A stretch of 64,000 bases of DNA from Pseudomonas sp. ACM7. GTDB taxonomy: Bacteria; Pseudomonadota; Gammaproteobacteria; Pseudomonadales; Pseudomonadaceae. A model generated the notes under the pieces. That model saw nothing but the letters and a program-made list of their open reading frames with translations. It had not been told where the DNA came from and did not search any database. The translations under genes and the position numbers were made by a program. Below are positions 39,391 to 50,281 of this stretch, one piece after another. Location of the stretch: positions 5,676,066 through 5,740,065 of the forward strand of contig NZ_CP024866.1 in NCBI RefSeq assembly GCF_004136015.1, read 5' to 3'. Each line of letters opens with the position of its first letter. Position 1 is the first letter of the stretch.

Positions 39391-39796
39391 GCAATTGCGC
39401 TTGGGCAAGCCAGATCCGGCAGCCTGTGCAGAGGCGTTGAAAACCCTGCTGGCGAAGCTGGAAACCAAGCAGAGCAGTGCCGCCCCCTCAGGGGTGGCCG
39501 CGACCGCGGGGTCCATGGGCGATTTGTCTTACCTGAAGGTCATTCTGTCCGACACTCAACAGCTGCTCGCCAGCGGCGACATGAAAGGTGCCCGTGCACG
39601 GATTACCGACCTGGAGAGTGCCTGGGATCAGGCCGAGGAAAAACTGCGTCCGATCGACCCTGAAGGCTGGACCTCGATCGACAAGTCATTGGACCGGGCG
39701 TTGAAGCAGGTCAGGACGGGGTCGCCGGATCTGGCTGCGTGTACCGAGGCGCTGATCACGTTGTCGACGAAAATCGACAGTAAAAATACGCACTGA
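39390..39796 (+). pseudogene. 5'-truncated tandem-repeat protein of unknown function
   Basis: About 133 codons. The end of one repeat (G-K-P-D-P-A-A-C-A-E-A-L-K-T-L-L-A-K-L) is followed by a full repeat of about 75 residues (L-K-V-I-L-S-D-T-Q-Q-L-L through A-A-C-T-E-A-L-I-T-L-S-T-K-I). The pattern resembles a helical family seen in exported Pseudomonas proteins, but I cannot name it. No normal start or signal peptide is present. The frame opens at a junction with the kinase remnant on the other strand, so the 5' part has been lost. Confidence 0.6.
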
Positions 39797-39821
39797 CGGA
39801 ACATTGAACGCGATTGAATAG

Positions 39822-39924
39822 AGAGGCCCGTCAGTTAAGCAATTTCAGCCGCGACACTCTTTGCAGCTGCAGATCGCGTTACGGCTTAACTGACTGGCAT
39901 TGCCCCTCGGGCCTCTTTTTTTTT
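39822..39924 (+). terminator. Nested double-stem structure ending in a T run (terminator or small RNA)
   Basis: An outer stem AGAGGCCCG (39822-39830) pairs with CGGGCCTCT (39908-39916). An inner stem GTCAGTTAAGC (39830-39840) pairs with GCTTAACTGAC (39884-39894). The outer stem is followed by nine T residues. This is too elaborate for a plain terminator and may be the body of a small RNA. At minimum it ends plus-strand transcription from the remnant gene. Confidence 0.6.
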
Positions 39925-39938
39925 GAGCGCCGTCCTTG

Positions 39939-41660
39939 TCAGGGTTGGCGCTGCGGGAAAATCAGAATCTCCAGATTGCCGCGCTGATAACGCTTGCCAT
40001 CGATGGGCAACAACTCGACTTCTTGCACTTCCTGGACACTGTTGACCCGCATCACCACGCCGACCGCGCCTTTTTTGCGGGCCTCGGTCATCCATTGCCC
40101 AATACTTTTCATCGTGACTATTCTTGAGGCCATGGAGGGATCATCGAGACCGTACTTCAACTCGCCGATGGTGTTGTAAAGAGCGATCTGCGGCTGCTTC
40201 AGGCGCCAGGACAACGCCGCCGCCGCACCCAAATCGTTACTGAGCAGCGAGGTGGTCTGACTCAAGGCATCCAGATGCTCGGCAATGAACTGATCGGGCA
40301 TCTTGCTATCGACGATCTGGCCGGGCATCGCCGCCGGCAGCAATGCGACCAGCAGCCAGATGCCCAGCGCTGGCATGGCCCAGAACATCAATGGACGCAA
40401 GACTTGCAACGCGTTAGCGATGATCCAGCCAATCAGCACGAAAAACACCAGCGACAGGCTGAACATTTCAGTGTTTTCGTAGATCTCTTTGGTGGTCTGC
40501 AGATAGAGCAGGACGATCAGGGCTATGGTAGCAATGACGACATTGAGCATTCCGTTGATACGAATCGCTCGGCCGCGCGCGTTGTTCAGCGACTCGGTCA
40601 GAGCATGGCCCATCAGCAACGCCAGGGGTAACAGGCACGGCATGATATAGGTCGGCAGCTTGCCGCTGCTCAGGCTGAAGAACCCCAGTGGCAACAGCAG
40701 CCAGAGCAACAGGAAACCGATCGCTGGCTGGCGTTTTTGCTGCCAGGCCTGGACGAATGTCGTGGGCAATAACGCAGCCCATGGCAGGCTCGAGGCAACC
40801 AGCAGCGGCAGGTAGAACCACCATGGACGAGCGTGTTGAGCATTATCGGCAGCAAAACGGCGAATGTGTTCGTTCCAGAAAAAAAACCGCCAGAAATCCG
40901 GTTCCTGATGGTGGATTGCTAGCGCCCACGGCAGGCAAACCACCACTGCGACAAGCACCGCCAACGGCCCGTAGCGCAACAGCTCACCCATGCGTCGTTG
41001 CCAGAGCATCCAGGGCAGGGCGATCAACACAGGGAGTAGCCACGCCAGAAAGCCCTTGGTCATGAAACCCATCCCACAGGCAACGCCCAACAGCGCCCAG
41101 GCGCCGAGGCGACGACTCAAAGAACGGCTATCAATGGCGAACCACAGTGAGACCAGACTCAGGTTGGCCCAGAACGTGAATTGCGGATCGAGGTTGGCAT
41201 ATCCAGCCTGACCGGCGATCAGCCCGAAACTCATGTACAGCATTGCGCAGGCAACGCTTTTGCGCCGCTCGCCCCATAAGCGGCTGGCCATCAGGTAAGT
41301 CAGCCAGACACTCAGTCCTGTGCTCAGTGCCGAGACGATACGTACCCCAAACAGGTTGTCGCCAAAGATGGCCTGCGCGATGGCGATCATCCAGTACCCG
41401 GCGATCGGCTTCTCGAAGTAGCGAATGCCCATGAAATGCGGGGAGGTCCAGTTCCCGCTCAGCAGCATTTCCTGGCTGATCTGGCCATAACGGGTTTCGT
41501 CTGGCGTCCACATTCCATGGGACATCAGGGGCAAGAGATAAAACACCAAAAACGCCAGCAGCAACGCAGGTAGGGCCCAGCGTTCGGTGAGGGTGGAGGT
41601 CTGGACAGCGGGGCGCAGTAAATCGTCAGCAGCGTAGGACCGCAAGTTATCAGGTGTCAT
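39939..41660 (-). CDS. arnT: Second L-Ara4N lipid A transferase-like enzyme (ArnT paralogue)
   Basis: A 573-residue GT83 protein very similar to the ArnT at 26224: [24 protein letters not shown], the [11 protein letters not shown] loop and [11 protein letters not shown] are shared. It has the same helix pattern plus about 24 extra N-terminal residues. ATG 41660 is favoured by AAGG 8 bases before it. An ATG at 41702 has no ribosome site. It is not linked to other arn genes but lies 174 bases downstream of an Ais-like phosphatase gene. It may modify a different lipid A position or respond to a different signal. Confidence 0.9.
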   Translation of the reverse strand: MTPDNLRSYAADDLLRPAVQTSTLTERWALPALLLAFLVFYLLPLMSHGMWTPDETRYGQISQEMLLSGNWTSPHFMGIRYFEKPIAGYWMIAIAQAIFGDNLFGVRIVSALSTGLSVWLTYLMASRLWGERRKSVACAMLYMSFGLIAGQAGYANLDPQFTFWANLSLVSLWFAIDSRSLSRRLGAWALLGVACGMGFMTKGFLAWLLPVLIALPWMLWQRRMGELLRYGPLAVLVAVVVCLPWALAIHHQEPDFWRFFFWNEHIRRFAADNAQHARPWWFYLPLLVASSLPWAALLPTTFVQAWQQKRQPAIGFLLLWLLLPLGFFSLSSGKLPTYIMPCLLPLALLMGHALTESLNNARGRAIRINGMLNVVIATIALIVLLYLQTTKEIYENTEMFSLSLVFFVLIGWIIANALQVLRPLMFWAMPALGIWLLVALLPAAMPGQIVDSKMPDQFIAEHLDALSQTTSLLSNDLGAAAALSWRLKQPQIALYNTIGELKYGLDDPSMASRIVTMKSIGQWMTEARKKGAVGVVMRVNSVQEVQEVELLPIDGKRYQRGNLEILIFPQRQP

Positions 41661-41834
41661 GATTCGACCTTGGCGCAGCAGAGGTTGCTCGGAGGGGGAC
41701 ATGCGCAGTGCATTTCAGCATGCGCGGAACTTAATCTATGTCGCAAATCAATAGTGATCCGAACTGCAAGTATCTGTTAGTTGCGGCGGGCGCTGAGAGC
41801 TTTTAGGGAGGGGCCGCTCATCAAGGCTGCAAAC

Positions 41835-42515
41835 TTATTGCTTGTTCCACGGGTCTTTAAACAAGGAGTGCCAATCACCGGCATTAAGTATGCCGAGTAC
41901 TTGCAGCTGGCCATTGGCATCAATGCGGACAAATAACGAACTACCATACTCACTCGAAACCGCGTGTTTAAAACCGGTCTGGGTTTCGAAATCGCTGATG
42001 CAACCGCTGTGCGTCACCAGCACCAGATTGTGCTGGGCACGTTTGTGCGCCACCACATCATTACGCAGGGTTTTGCCACAGCTGGCCAACCATTCCTGGG
42101 TCATTGCGTCTTTGCCAAACATGGAATGCGAGGTTTGTGCCGTACGGGTGACCGGGCTGCTCAAGACATCGGTCTGGTCCATACCCAGACGCTGGAACCC
42201 TTGACCCACGGCCACGGCGGCATCGCTGCCGACTCGGGTAATGCCGTCGGCCGGGCCCAGGCAAGGATTGGCGGAGCGGTCGCAGCGCTCGGTATGGCGA
42301 ACCAGTACGATGATCTCGCCCGCTTGCCACTGATTGATCAAGCGCGTGGTAGCGTCGGATCCGGTCGTGCCCAGATTTACCGGCGATCTTGGCCACAAGA
42401 CAAAACCCGTCACTAACGCTACAGCGATGAGTGCCACCGCCGACAACGTCAGCCTGGTCAGCCGCGGGCTCAAGACTCGCCTGGGTAACTGCTTGCGCAA
42501 TGAAGATTTAATCAC
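41835..42515 (-). CDS. ais: Ais-like histidine phosphatase (lipopolysaccharide core heptose phosphate)
   Basis: A 226-residue protein with an N-terminal membrane anchor (about 22-41). The histidine-phosphatase motif is L-V-R-H-T-E-R-C-D-R-S (R73, H74), and the second histidine is in V-T-H-S-G-C. E. coli Ais (PmrG) has the same R-H-x-E-R-C-D-R-S and dephosphorylates core heptose(II). In enterobacteria it lies beside arn, and here it lies upstream of the second arnT on the same strand. Ais function is inferred from motif and context. It could act on another phosphate ester. Confidence 0.8.
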   Translation of the reverse strand: MIKSSLRKQLPRRVLSPRLTRLTLSAVALIAVALVTGFVLWPRSPVNLGTTGSDATTRLINQWQAGEIIVLVRHTERCDRSANPCLGPADGITRVGSDAAVAVGQGFQRLGMDQTDVLSSPVTRTAQTSHSMFGKDAMTQEWLASCGKTLRNDVVAHKRAQHNLVLVTHSGCISDFETQTGFKHAVSSEYGSSLFVRIDANGQLQVLGILNAGDWHSLFKDPWNKQ

Positions 42516-42663
42516 GTTTTATTTATCCGTCAGTACGCAATAGCGAATAACTTACAATACGCCCATGCCGAATAACATATCAGTCAGGCCAGAGCGCGGA
42601 TTCAAAATTGAGGTGGTATAAGAGAGGCTAGATATCGACAGGTGTGGGGCAAGTGAAATGGAT

Positions 42664-42671
42664 GTGAAAAA
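42664..42671 (-). promoter_or_regulatory. TTTTTCAC core upstream of ais
   Basis: On the minus strand the octamer TTTTTCAC, which I remember as the invariant end of the ColR-binding consensus, lies about 150 bases upstream of ais and points toward it. The bases 5' of it fit the rest of the consensus poorly. Confidence 0.25.
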
Positions 42672-42752
42672 TTTGCACGGCCTATGGGCAGCTCCTAGAT
42701 AGTTTATGTTTGCGAACTCTTATCTTTTACACCTTGCTAGTGGAAACAAAGA

Positions 42753-44024
42753 ATGGATTTCAAACAGAGCCTGACGAAAAGGATCGTCATCGTATTCGCC
42801 CTGATGAGCGCGTTGGTGGCGGGCGTATTTGCGGTGGGCATCGTCGCAACAGTGCACCTGGTTGACCGAAAGCTCACGACGACGCGATTGGCAGGAGGGA
42901 TGCACCGTCTGCTGTCGATGGACAATCCCGGTCAGTGGACCCATCAACCGGAAAAAGACGAGCTGTTTTTTACCCAGGGCGGGAAGGGCCTCATGGCGCT
43001 TGATTCGCAGCTGGAATCGCTACGTCTTGGATTTCAGGAAATCCTGTATCACGGCGCCGATTTCTACGCGATGGTCGAGGTCGTGGATGGACGCAAGTAT
43101 GTGTTGCTGCGCGATCAGCAAAGCCTCGAACAGCGCGAGCGGATGTTGTTTGCTGTCGTCATGGTCAGTTTCGTTTTGAGCATTCTGTTGGCGATTTTGC
43201 TCGGCCGGTTATTGGCCCGGCGTGTGATGGCTCCGGTGATTCGCCTGGCGCGCCAGGTGCGTCATCGCGATCAACTATTGGACCTCGCGTCGCCGCTTCG
43301 TCCCGACTATGCGGCTGATGAGGTGGGAGAGCTGGCGCAGTCCTTTGACCAGACCCTGGGACGTCTGCGCGCAGCACTGGGCCGGGAAAAACTCTTCACC
43401 AGTGATGTCAGTCACGAATTGCGTACACCGCTGATGGTACTGGGCAGCTCCTGTGAGCTTTTGCTGAGCAATCCCTCGCTGGACCCTCGTTCCGTGGCTC
43501 AGGTCAGCCGAATCGCCCGGGCCACCGACGAAATGCGTCAATTGGTCGAAACGTTTTTGATGCTGGCTCGCGCTCGAGAGGATTCCGCTTCGGAGGCGAA
43601 TGCCACCCTCAAAGAAGTCGCCGATGCGCTGGTGGATATCTGGGGTCGACTGATCCGGGAGAAGGGCATCGAATTCATTTACGACATCGAGCACGTTTCG
43701 TCGGATCGTCATAACCTGACGTTCCTGCAATCGGTCATGGGCAATTTGTTGCGAAATGCCTGGCACTACACGGATCAAGGCCACATCCGACTGACCCTGC
43801 GTGAACACGGCTTCATTATCGAAGACAGCGGCATAGGCATCCCGGAAGAAGAACGCGATGCGATATTTCAGCCGTTCGTGCGCGGTGACGAGAGTCGAGG
43901 TGAAGGGTTGGGGTTGGGCCTTTCACTGGTACAACGGATCTGCAGCAATCAGAACTGGCGAGTACAACTCAGTAGCCGCCAGCCCAACGGTTGTTGTTTC
44001 ACCGTTGAGCTGGACCGCGAGTAA
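42753..44024 (+). CDS. Orphan sensor histidine kinase, ColS-like
   Basis: A 423-residue membrane kinase. Helices at about 11-34 and 132-153 enclose a periplasmic domain of about 95 residues that holds an E-x-x-E motif (E67-K-D-E70). ColS, a Pseudomonas sensor of Fe(III), Zn and Mn, uses an E-x-x-E motif of this kind. A HAMP domain, the H box with H221 (V-S-H-E-L-R-T-P), the N box N-L-L-R-N-A-W and G boxes (E-D-S-G-I-G-I; G-E-G-L-G-L-G-L) follow. No response-regulator gene is next to it, and both neighbours are on the other strand. The ColS label is inference. Confidence 0.85.
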   Translation: MDFKQSLTKRIVIVFALMSALVAGVFAVGIVATVHLVDRKLTTTRLAGGMHRLLSMDNPGQWTHQPEKDELFFTQGGKGLMALDSQLESLRLGFQEILYHGADFYAMVEVVDGRKYVLLRDQQSLEQRERMLFAVVMVSFVLSILLAILLGRLLARRVMAPVIRLARQVRHRDQLLDLASPLRPDYAADEVGELAQSFDQTLGRLRAALGREKLFTSDVSHELRTPLMVLGSSCELLLSNPSLDPRSVAQVSRIARATDEMRQLVETFLMLARAREDSASEANATLKEVADALVDIWGRLIREKGIEFIYDIEHVSSDRHNLTFLQSVMGNLLRNAWHYTDQGHIRLTLREHGFIIEDSGIGIPEEERDAIFQPFVRGDESRGEGLGLGLSLVQRICSNQNWRVQLSSRQPNGCCFTVELDRE

Positions 44025-44029
44025 ACTTT

Positions 44030-44590
44030 TTACTGGGCCGATGGACAACCTCTCGGTGTTCCGGCGGTGGCCTGACTGATCAACGCGGCCAAGCGTTTGA
44101 CGTTGCTCTGCTGAGCCGCTACCAGTTCATCGATGGACGGCCCTGAAGGTGTTTGCAACGTACTGCGACAAGTGACGAGCGCGTTATCGCTTTCGCCAAG
44201 ATTGCGCAGACGCCATTTGACGTCAATCAACCCGTATTGGCCGGGGATCGAGTCAAACCGTTGCACGTCCAGCCGCACCGATACCTTGCGCTGGGGATTG
44301 CTGTTGACCAGTTGGTCCGCCAGGGCAGTGCGCAATTCATCCGAAAGGCTCGCGCCCCACCATTGTGTTTCGAGGATGGCCAGGCCGCTGTTGCCCTGAC
44401 GAATGACGATCTGCGGGCGGTCGACCTGAGGAGGGACGCTGAGGCTCTCGATCTGGATATCCGCAGCGCTGGTCCTTGAATTGCCGCTCGGTTGGGCCGG
44501 GGTCAGGGTGTGGAATTGAATCGGATCACTGCGGCAAGCGGCGAGTAGCAACAATGCAGTGACCAAGCTGATCTTCAGCGGATAAACCAT
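44030..44590 (-). CDS. pqiC: PqiC-like outer-membrane lipoprotein
   Basis: A 186-residue lipoprotein. The signal peptide ends in the lipobox L-A-A-C at about residues 16-19. The rest is the ABC-type transport auxiliary (DUF330) fold. In E. coli PqiC anchors the PqiB tube to the outer membrane. ATG 44590 is chosen because AGGAG lies 8 bases before it and the signal peptide then starts normally. An ATG at 44611 overlaps the pqiB stop. It is convergent with the kinase gene. Confidence 0.87.
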   Translation of the reverse strand: MVYPLKISLVTALLLLAACRSDPIQFHTLTPAQPSGNSRTSAADIQIESLSVPPQVDRPQIVIRQGNSGLAILETQWWGASLSDELRTALADQLVNSNPQRKVSVRLDVQRFDSIPGQYGLIDVKWRLRNLGESDNALVTCRSTLQTPSGPSIDELVAAQQSNVKRLAALISQATAGTPRGCPSAQ

Positions 44591-44607
44591 AAGTGATGCT
44601 CCTGTGG

Positions 44608-46263
44608 TCATTTTCGCGGCGGCCCCTGCAGGTCCATCGGCGCAGCATTGTCGGGACGACCGCGAATCAGCGATTCCGGATGCCGGCCCAGGTAATCCGA
44701 GAGTTCACGCAAGGAGCGCGACATGCGCCCGAGTTCGTCCAGGGTCTGACCTAATTGTTCGCGTTGCGGCGAGTCTTCGGCCAAGGTCGAACTGGCCGAT
44801 TGCAGGGTCTTGCTGACGTCCGCCAGCGTGGTCTGCACGCCGGGCAGGGTCTTGGCGTTGAACTGTGTGAGGCCTTTACGCAGTTCGACGAGGTTGCTGT
44901 CCAGGTTGCCGGCAATGCGCTCGATCGGCAGTTGGTTGATCTTGTTGACCATGCCCTCCAGTTTTTCCTGCAATTGTTCGAGGCTGCCAGGAACGGTTGG
45001 GATAGAGACTGGACGGGCGGTCGGATCGAACACGACTTTCTCCGCTTTGGGGTAGAAGTCGAGCGCAATGTAGAGCTGACCGGTCAACAGATTGCCGCTC
45101 CGGGCCTGGGCACGCAGACCGTTGTCGATGAAGCTGCCGATCAGGCGTACGCCAGCGGCTTCGTCGTTGGGGTCATGCTTCAAGACCTCGAGCATTTTGA
45201 TGTGGGCCTGGCCGAGTCGTTGCGGGTAGATCACGATGCCGACATTGACCGGAAAACTGCGTTTTTTCGCGTCGAAATCCAGATTGACCGCCACGACTCT
45301 GCCGAACTCAATGCCAAGGAACTCCACCGGTGCACCGACCTTGAGCCCGCGCAAGGCCTGATCGAAACGCAAACTCAAGAATTGCCCCTTGCCACTGGGC
45401 GGAGCGAGGGCGGTTAGCTGATCTTCGAACAGGTCGAAGGCTTTGTCCTCGGTGGCCGGTTGATCATTGGGGCTGTATTCCGGAGCGCGGAAGGCGATGC
45501 CGCCCACCAGGATCGATGACAGCGACTCGGTTTTCACCGAAAAGCCGTTGGCGCCGACGTTCAGGTCGATCCCGCTGGCGTTCCAGAATCGGGTGTTTTC
45601 AGTAACGTAGGCATCATTGGGCGCGTGGATGAACACTTCGATGTTGACCCCTTTACCGTCGGCGTCCAGAGCATAGGCCACCACTTGACCCACCGGAATC
45701 TTGCGGTAGTAAACCGGAGAGCCGATGTCCAGCGAGCCGAGGTCTTCGGTGTGCAGGGTGAAGCGCTTGCCCGGCTCGCCATAGGTGATCGGCGGCGGGT
45801 TTTCCAGGCCGGTAAAGTTTTTGGCGCGGGCGTTGGCCTGGCCGATGTCGGCGCCAATGTAATCACCGGACAGCAGGGTATCGATACCCGATACCCCGCC
45901 GGCGCCAATACGCGGACGCACAACCCAGAATTGCGAGTCTTCGCGGGTGAAACTTTCCGCCTGTTTGGACAGTTTGATGGTGGCGTTGACGCTCTTCTGA
46001 TCGTTGCTCAGTTCCACGTCCGAGACATGGCCGATCACCACGTTGCGGTATTTGACTTCGGTTTTGTTGGCGGTCAGGCCACTGCCGGTCTTGAACGTGA
46101 CGGTGATGGTCGGACCTTCCTGCAACATGGTGTGTACAACCAGGGAAATCCCCACCAGCACCGCGACGATCGGTACGATCCACACCAGCGAAACGCTGAA
46201 GCGGCGGGTCTTGACAGGGGCCTGCCCGGGGGCTTGCGGCCCATCAGTGGTTTGCGACTTCAT
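44608..46263 (-). CDS. pqiB: Intermembrane lipid transport protein PqiB (three MCE domains)
   Basis: A 551-residue protein. One N-terminal helix (about 26-45) is followed by three MCE/MlaD domains, each starting with a G-S-G-L or G-S-P-V or G-A-P-V-E-F type turn (about 55, 170 and 305), then a long helical C-terminus (about 420-530) that forms the needle in the family. It bridges the two membranes with PqiA and PqiC and moves lipids. It overlaps the upstream pqiA piece by 20 bases. Confidence 0.94.
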   Translation of the reverse strand: MKSQTTDGPQAPGQAPVKTRRFSVSLVWIVPIVAVLVGISLVVHTMLQEGPTITVTFKTGSGLTANKTEVKYRNVVIGHVSDVELSNDQKSVNATIKLSKQAESFTREDSQFWVVRPRIGAGGVSGIDTLLSGDYIGADIGQANARAKNFTGLENPPPITYGEPGKRFTLHTEDLGSLDIGSPVYYRKIPVGQVVAYALDADGKGVNIEVFIHAPNDAYVTENTRFWNASGIDLNVGANGFSVKTESLSSILVGGIAFRAPEYSPNDQPATEDKAFDLFEDQLTALAPPSGKGQFLSLRFDQALRGLKVGAPVEFLGIEFGRVVAVNLDFDAKKRSFPVNVGIVIYPQRLGQAHIKMLEVLKHDPNDEAAGVRLIGSFIDNGLRAQARSGNLLTGQLYIALDFYPKAEKVVFDPTARPVSIPTVPGSLEQLQEKLEGMVNKINQLPIERIAGNLDSNLVELRKGLTQFNAKTLPGVQTTLADVSKTLQSASSTLAEDSPQREQLGQTLDELGRMSRSLRELSDYLGRHPESLIRGRPDNAAPMDLQGPPRK

Positions 46264-46900
46264 CCATGACCTCCTCGTTTGGGTGATTCCGCTCTTCTTT
46301 ATCCCAGATCAGGCGTGGGTCGAAACTCATGGCCGACAGCATGGTGAACACCACCACCAGGCCAAAAAACAGAATGCCCGGGCGCGGTTCGATATCGGCC
46401 AGGGCTTGAAACTTCACCAGTGAGGCCACCAGGGCGACCACGATCACATCGAGCATCGACCAGTAACCGATGAGCTCGACGAAACGGTACAGCGTTGACC
46501 GCTGCTTACTCGCCCATTGGCTGTCGCGCTGAACGGTCACCAGTAACAGCGTCAGGGCGACGAACTTGATGCCCGGCACCGCGATGCTGGCGATGAAAAT
46601 AATCAGGGCAATGTCCCAGGCGCCGTGCTGCCAGAACTCCAGTACACCGCTCATGATCGTGCTATCGGCGCCGTTGCCGACCATCTTTGTGTTCATCACT
46701 GGCAGCAGATTAGCCGGGACGTAAAACGCCAGGGCAGTGAACATGTAGGCCCAGGTCCGGGCCAGTGAGTTGGTTTTGCGCCGATGCAGCGGCGCGCTGC
46801 ACCGTGTGCATTCGTGAGGTTCATCGGTCATGTCACAGGCCAGGCCGCAGCTATGACACAGGCACAGGTTGAGTTCACTCGCCACCGGCGGCCTGTTCAT
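46244..46900 (-). CDS. pqiA: PqiA family membrane protein, second half
   Basis: A 218-residue protein. The N-terminal zinc-ribbon has C-L-C-H-S-C-G and C-T-R-C pairs, and about four membrane helices follow. It matches the second half of the enterobacterial PqiA (about 417 residues). ATG 46900 overlaps the upstream stop (ATGA). An ATG at 46912 is also in frame. With its upstream neighbour it forms the inner-membrane part of the Pqi lipid transporter. Confidence 0.9.
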   Translation of the reverse strand: MNRPPVASELNLCLCHSCGLACDMTDEPHECTRCSAPLHRRKTNSLARTWAYMFTALAFYVPANLLPVMNTKMVGNGADSTIMSGVLEFWQHGAWDIALIIFIASIAVPGIKFVALTLLLVTVQRDSQWASKQRSTLYRFVELIGYWSMLDVIVVALVASLVKFQALADIEPRPGILFFGLVVVFTMLSAMSFDPRLIWDKEERNHPNEEVMDEVANH

Positions 46901-47493
46901 AAGATGTCCCATAGATCACGGATGTCGCGCCCGGCAATGCGGATCATCATCAGACTGAGTATGGCCAGGGCAAACAGGCCGATGCCGGGCAGCACATCCA
47001 GCAATCCGGCGAGTTTGATGACCGCGACCATCGCCCCCAGCAGACAGACCTCCAGCATGCTCCAGGGCCTTAGGGTTTCCAGCCAGCGCATGCAGAACCT
47101 GAAACCGGGCGAGCGACGGGAGGCGAGGGCAAAGCTCAGTACCCAGATAAGCAGCAACAGCTGGAAAATCGGCGCGATGATCATCGAGATCGCCGCGACC
47201 ATGGCGATGAAAGTGATCGGCCCCAGACTCAGGGCAAGCACCGAATCCCAGAGTGTTGCGCTGTTTTTAAGGCCTTTGAGGCTGATGCTCATGACGGGAT
47301 AGAAGTTGGCGAAAATCCACAGCATCAACGCGGTGAAGGTCAACGCCAGACGTTGTTCCACCGTCAGGCCGTTATAGCGCTGAAGCACGCCGCCGCAGCG
47401 TGTACACAGGGTTTTCTGATGTTTGGCGAGCGTGACTTTTTCGTACACGCAGTCGCAGTGCTCGCAGATGATCAGTGGGTCAGTCGTAGCCAT
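46897..47493 (-). CDS. pqiA: PqiA family membrane protein, first half
   Basis: A 198-residue protein with a rubredoxin-like zinc-ribbon (C-E-H-C near 10, C-T-R-C near 31) and four helices. It equals the first half of E. coli PqiA. In pseudomonads pqiA is commonly split into two genes, so this is not a lesion. The start is set at ATG 47493 (M-A-T-T-D-P-L). It begins the four-gene operon pqiA-pqiA-pqiB-pqiC. Confidence 0.9.
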   Translation of the reverse strand: MATTDPLIICEHCDCVYEKVTLAKHQKTLCTRCGGVLQRYNGLTVEQRLALTFTALMLWIFANFYPVMSISLKGLKNSATLWDSVLALSLGPITFIAMVAAISMIIAPIFQLLLLIWVLSFALASRRSPGFRFCMRWLETLRPWSMLEVCLLGAMVAVIKLAGLLDVLPGIGLFALAILSLMMIRIAGRDIRDLWDIL

Positions 47494-47606
47494 AGGCTGC
47501 ACTCGCCAGGACGCAGGGAAGTCAGAGCACCTCCTCAATATAGAAGCGCCGGGCGATTGAGCAAATTAAAAGGCTGTTCAATGGGATGCGGACGGACGGT
47601 GATCTC

Positions 47607-47681
47607 CTGGAGCTGCCGAAGGCTGCGATCTTTTGACCTTGATCTTGAAGATCAAAAGATCGCAGCCTTCGGCAGCTCCAG
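47607..47681. repeat. Inverted repeat (family B)
   Basis: Arms of about 30 bases at 47607-47636 and 47652-47681 pair perfectly, with a 15-base loop. They lie between pqiA and the FAD oxidoreductase stop. They begin CTGGAGC rather than TAGGAGC. Confidence 0.87.
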
Positions 47682-47713
47682 GGGAATGGCGTTTGATCTA
47701 AAGTGGGGGGCGG

Positions 47714-50151
<2,438 letters not shown>

Positions 50152-50157
50152 CTATCC

Positions 50158-50250
50158 CTGTGGGAGCGGGCTTGCCCGCGAAGAGGCCGGCACATTCAAC
50201 ATCTCGGTTGACTGACAGGCCGCCATCGCGGGCAAGCCCGCTCCCACAGG
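50158..50250. repeat. REP-type inverted repeat pair (family A)
   Basis: Opposed units with the variant core GGCTTGCCCGCGA at about 50158-50181 and 50226-50250, between the ligase stop and the binding-protein start. Confidence 0.88.
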
Positions 50251-50281
50251 GGATGTGTGATGCCATGGGGGAGCGAGGTTT

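Noticed and set aside
46244..47493. Frameshifted pqiA
   Set aside because: Each half has its own zinc-ribbon and an ATGA start/stop overlap. A split pqiA is the normal state in pseudomonads.
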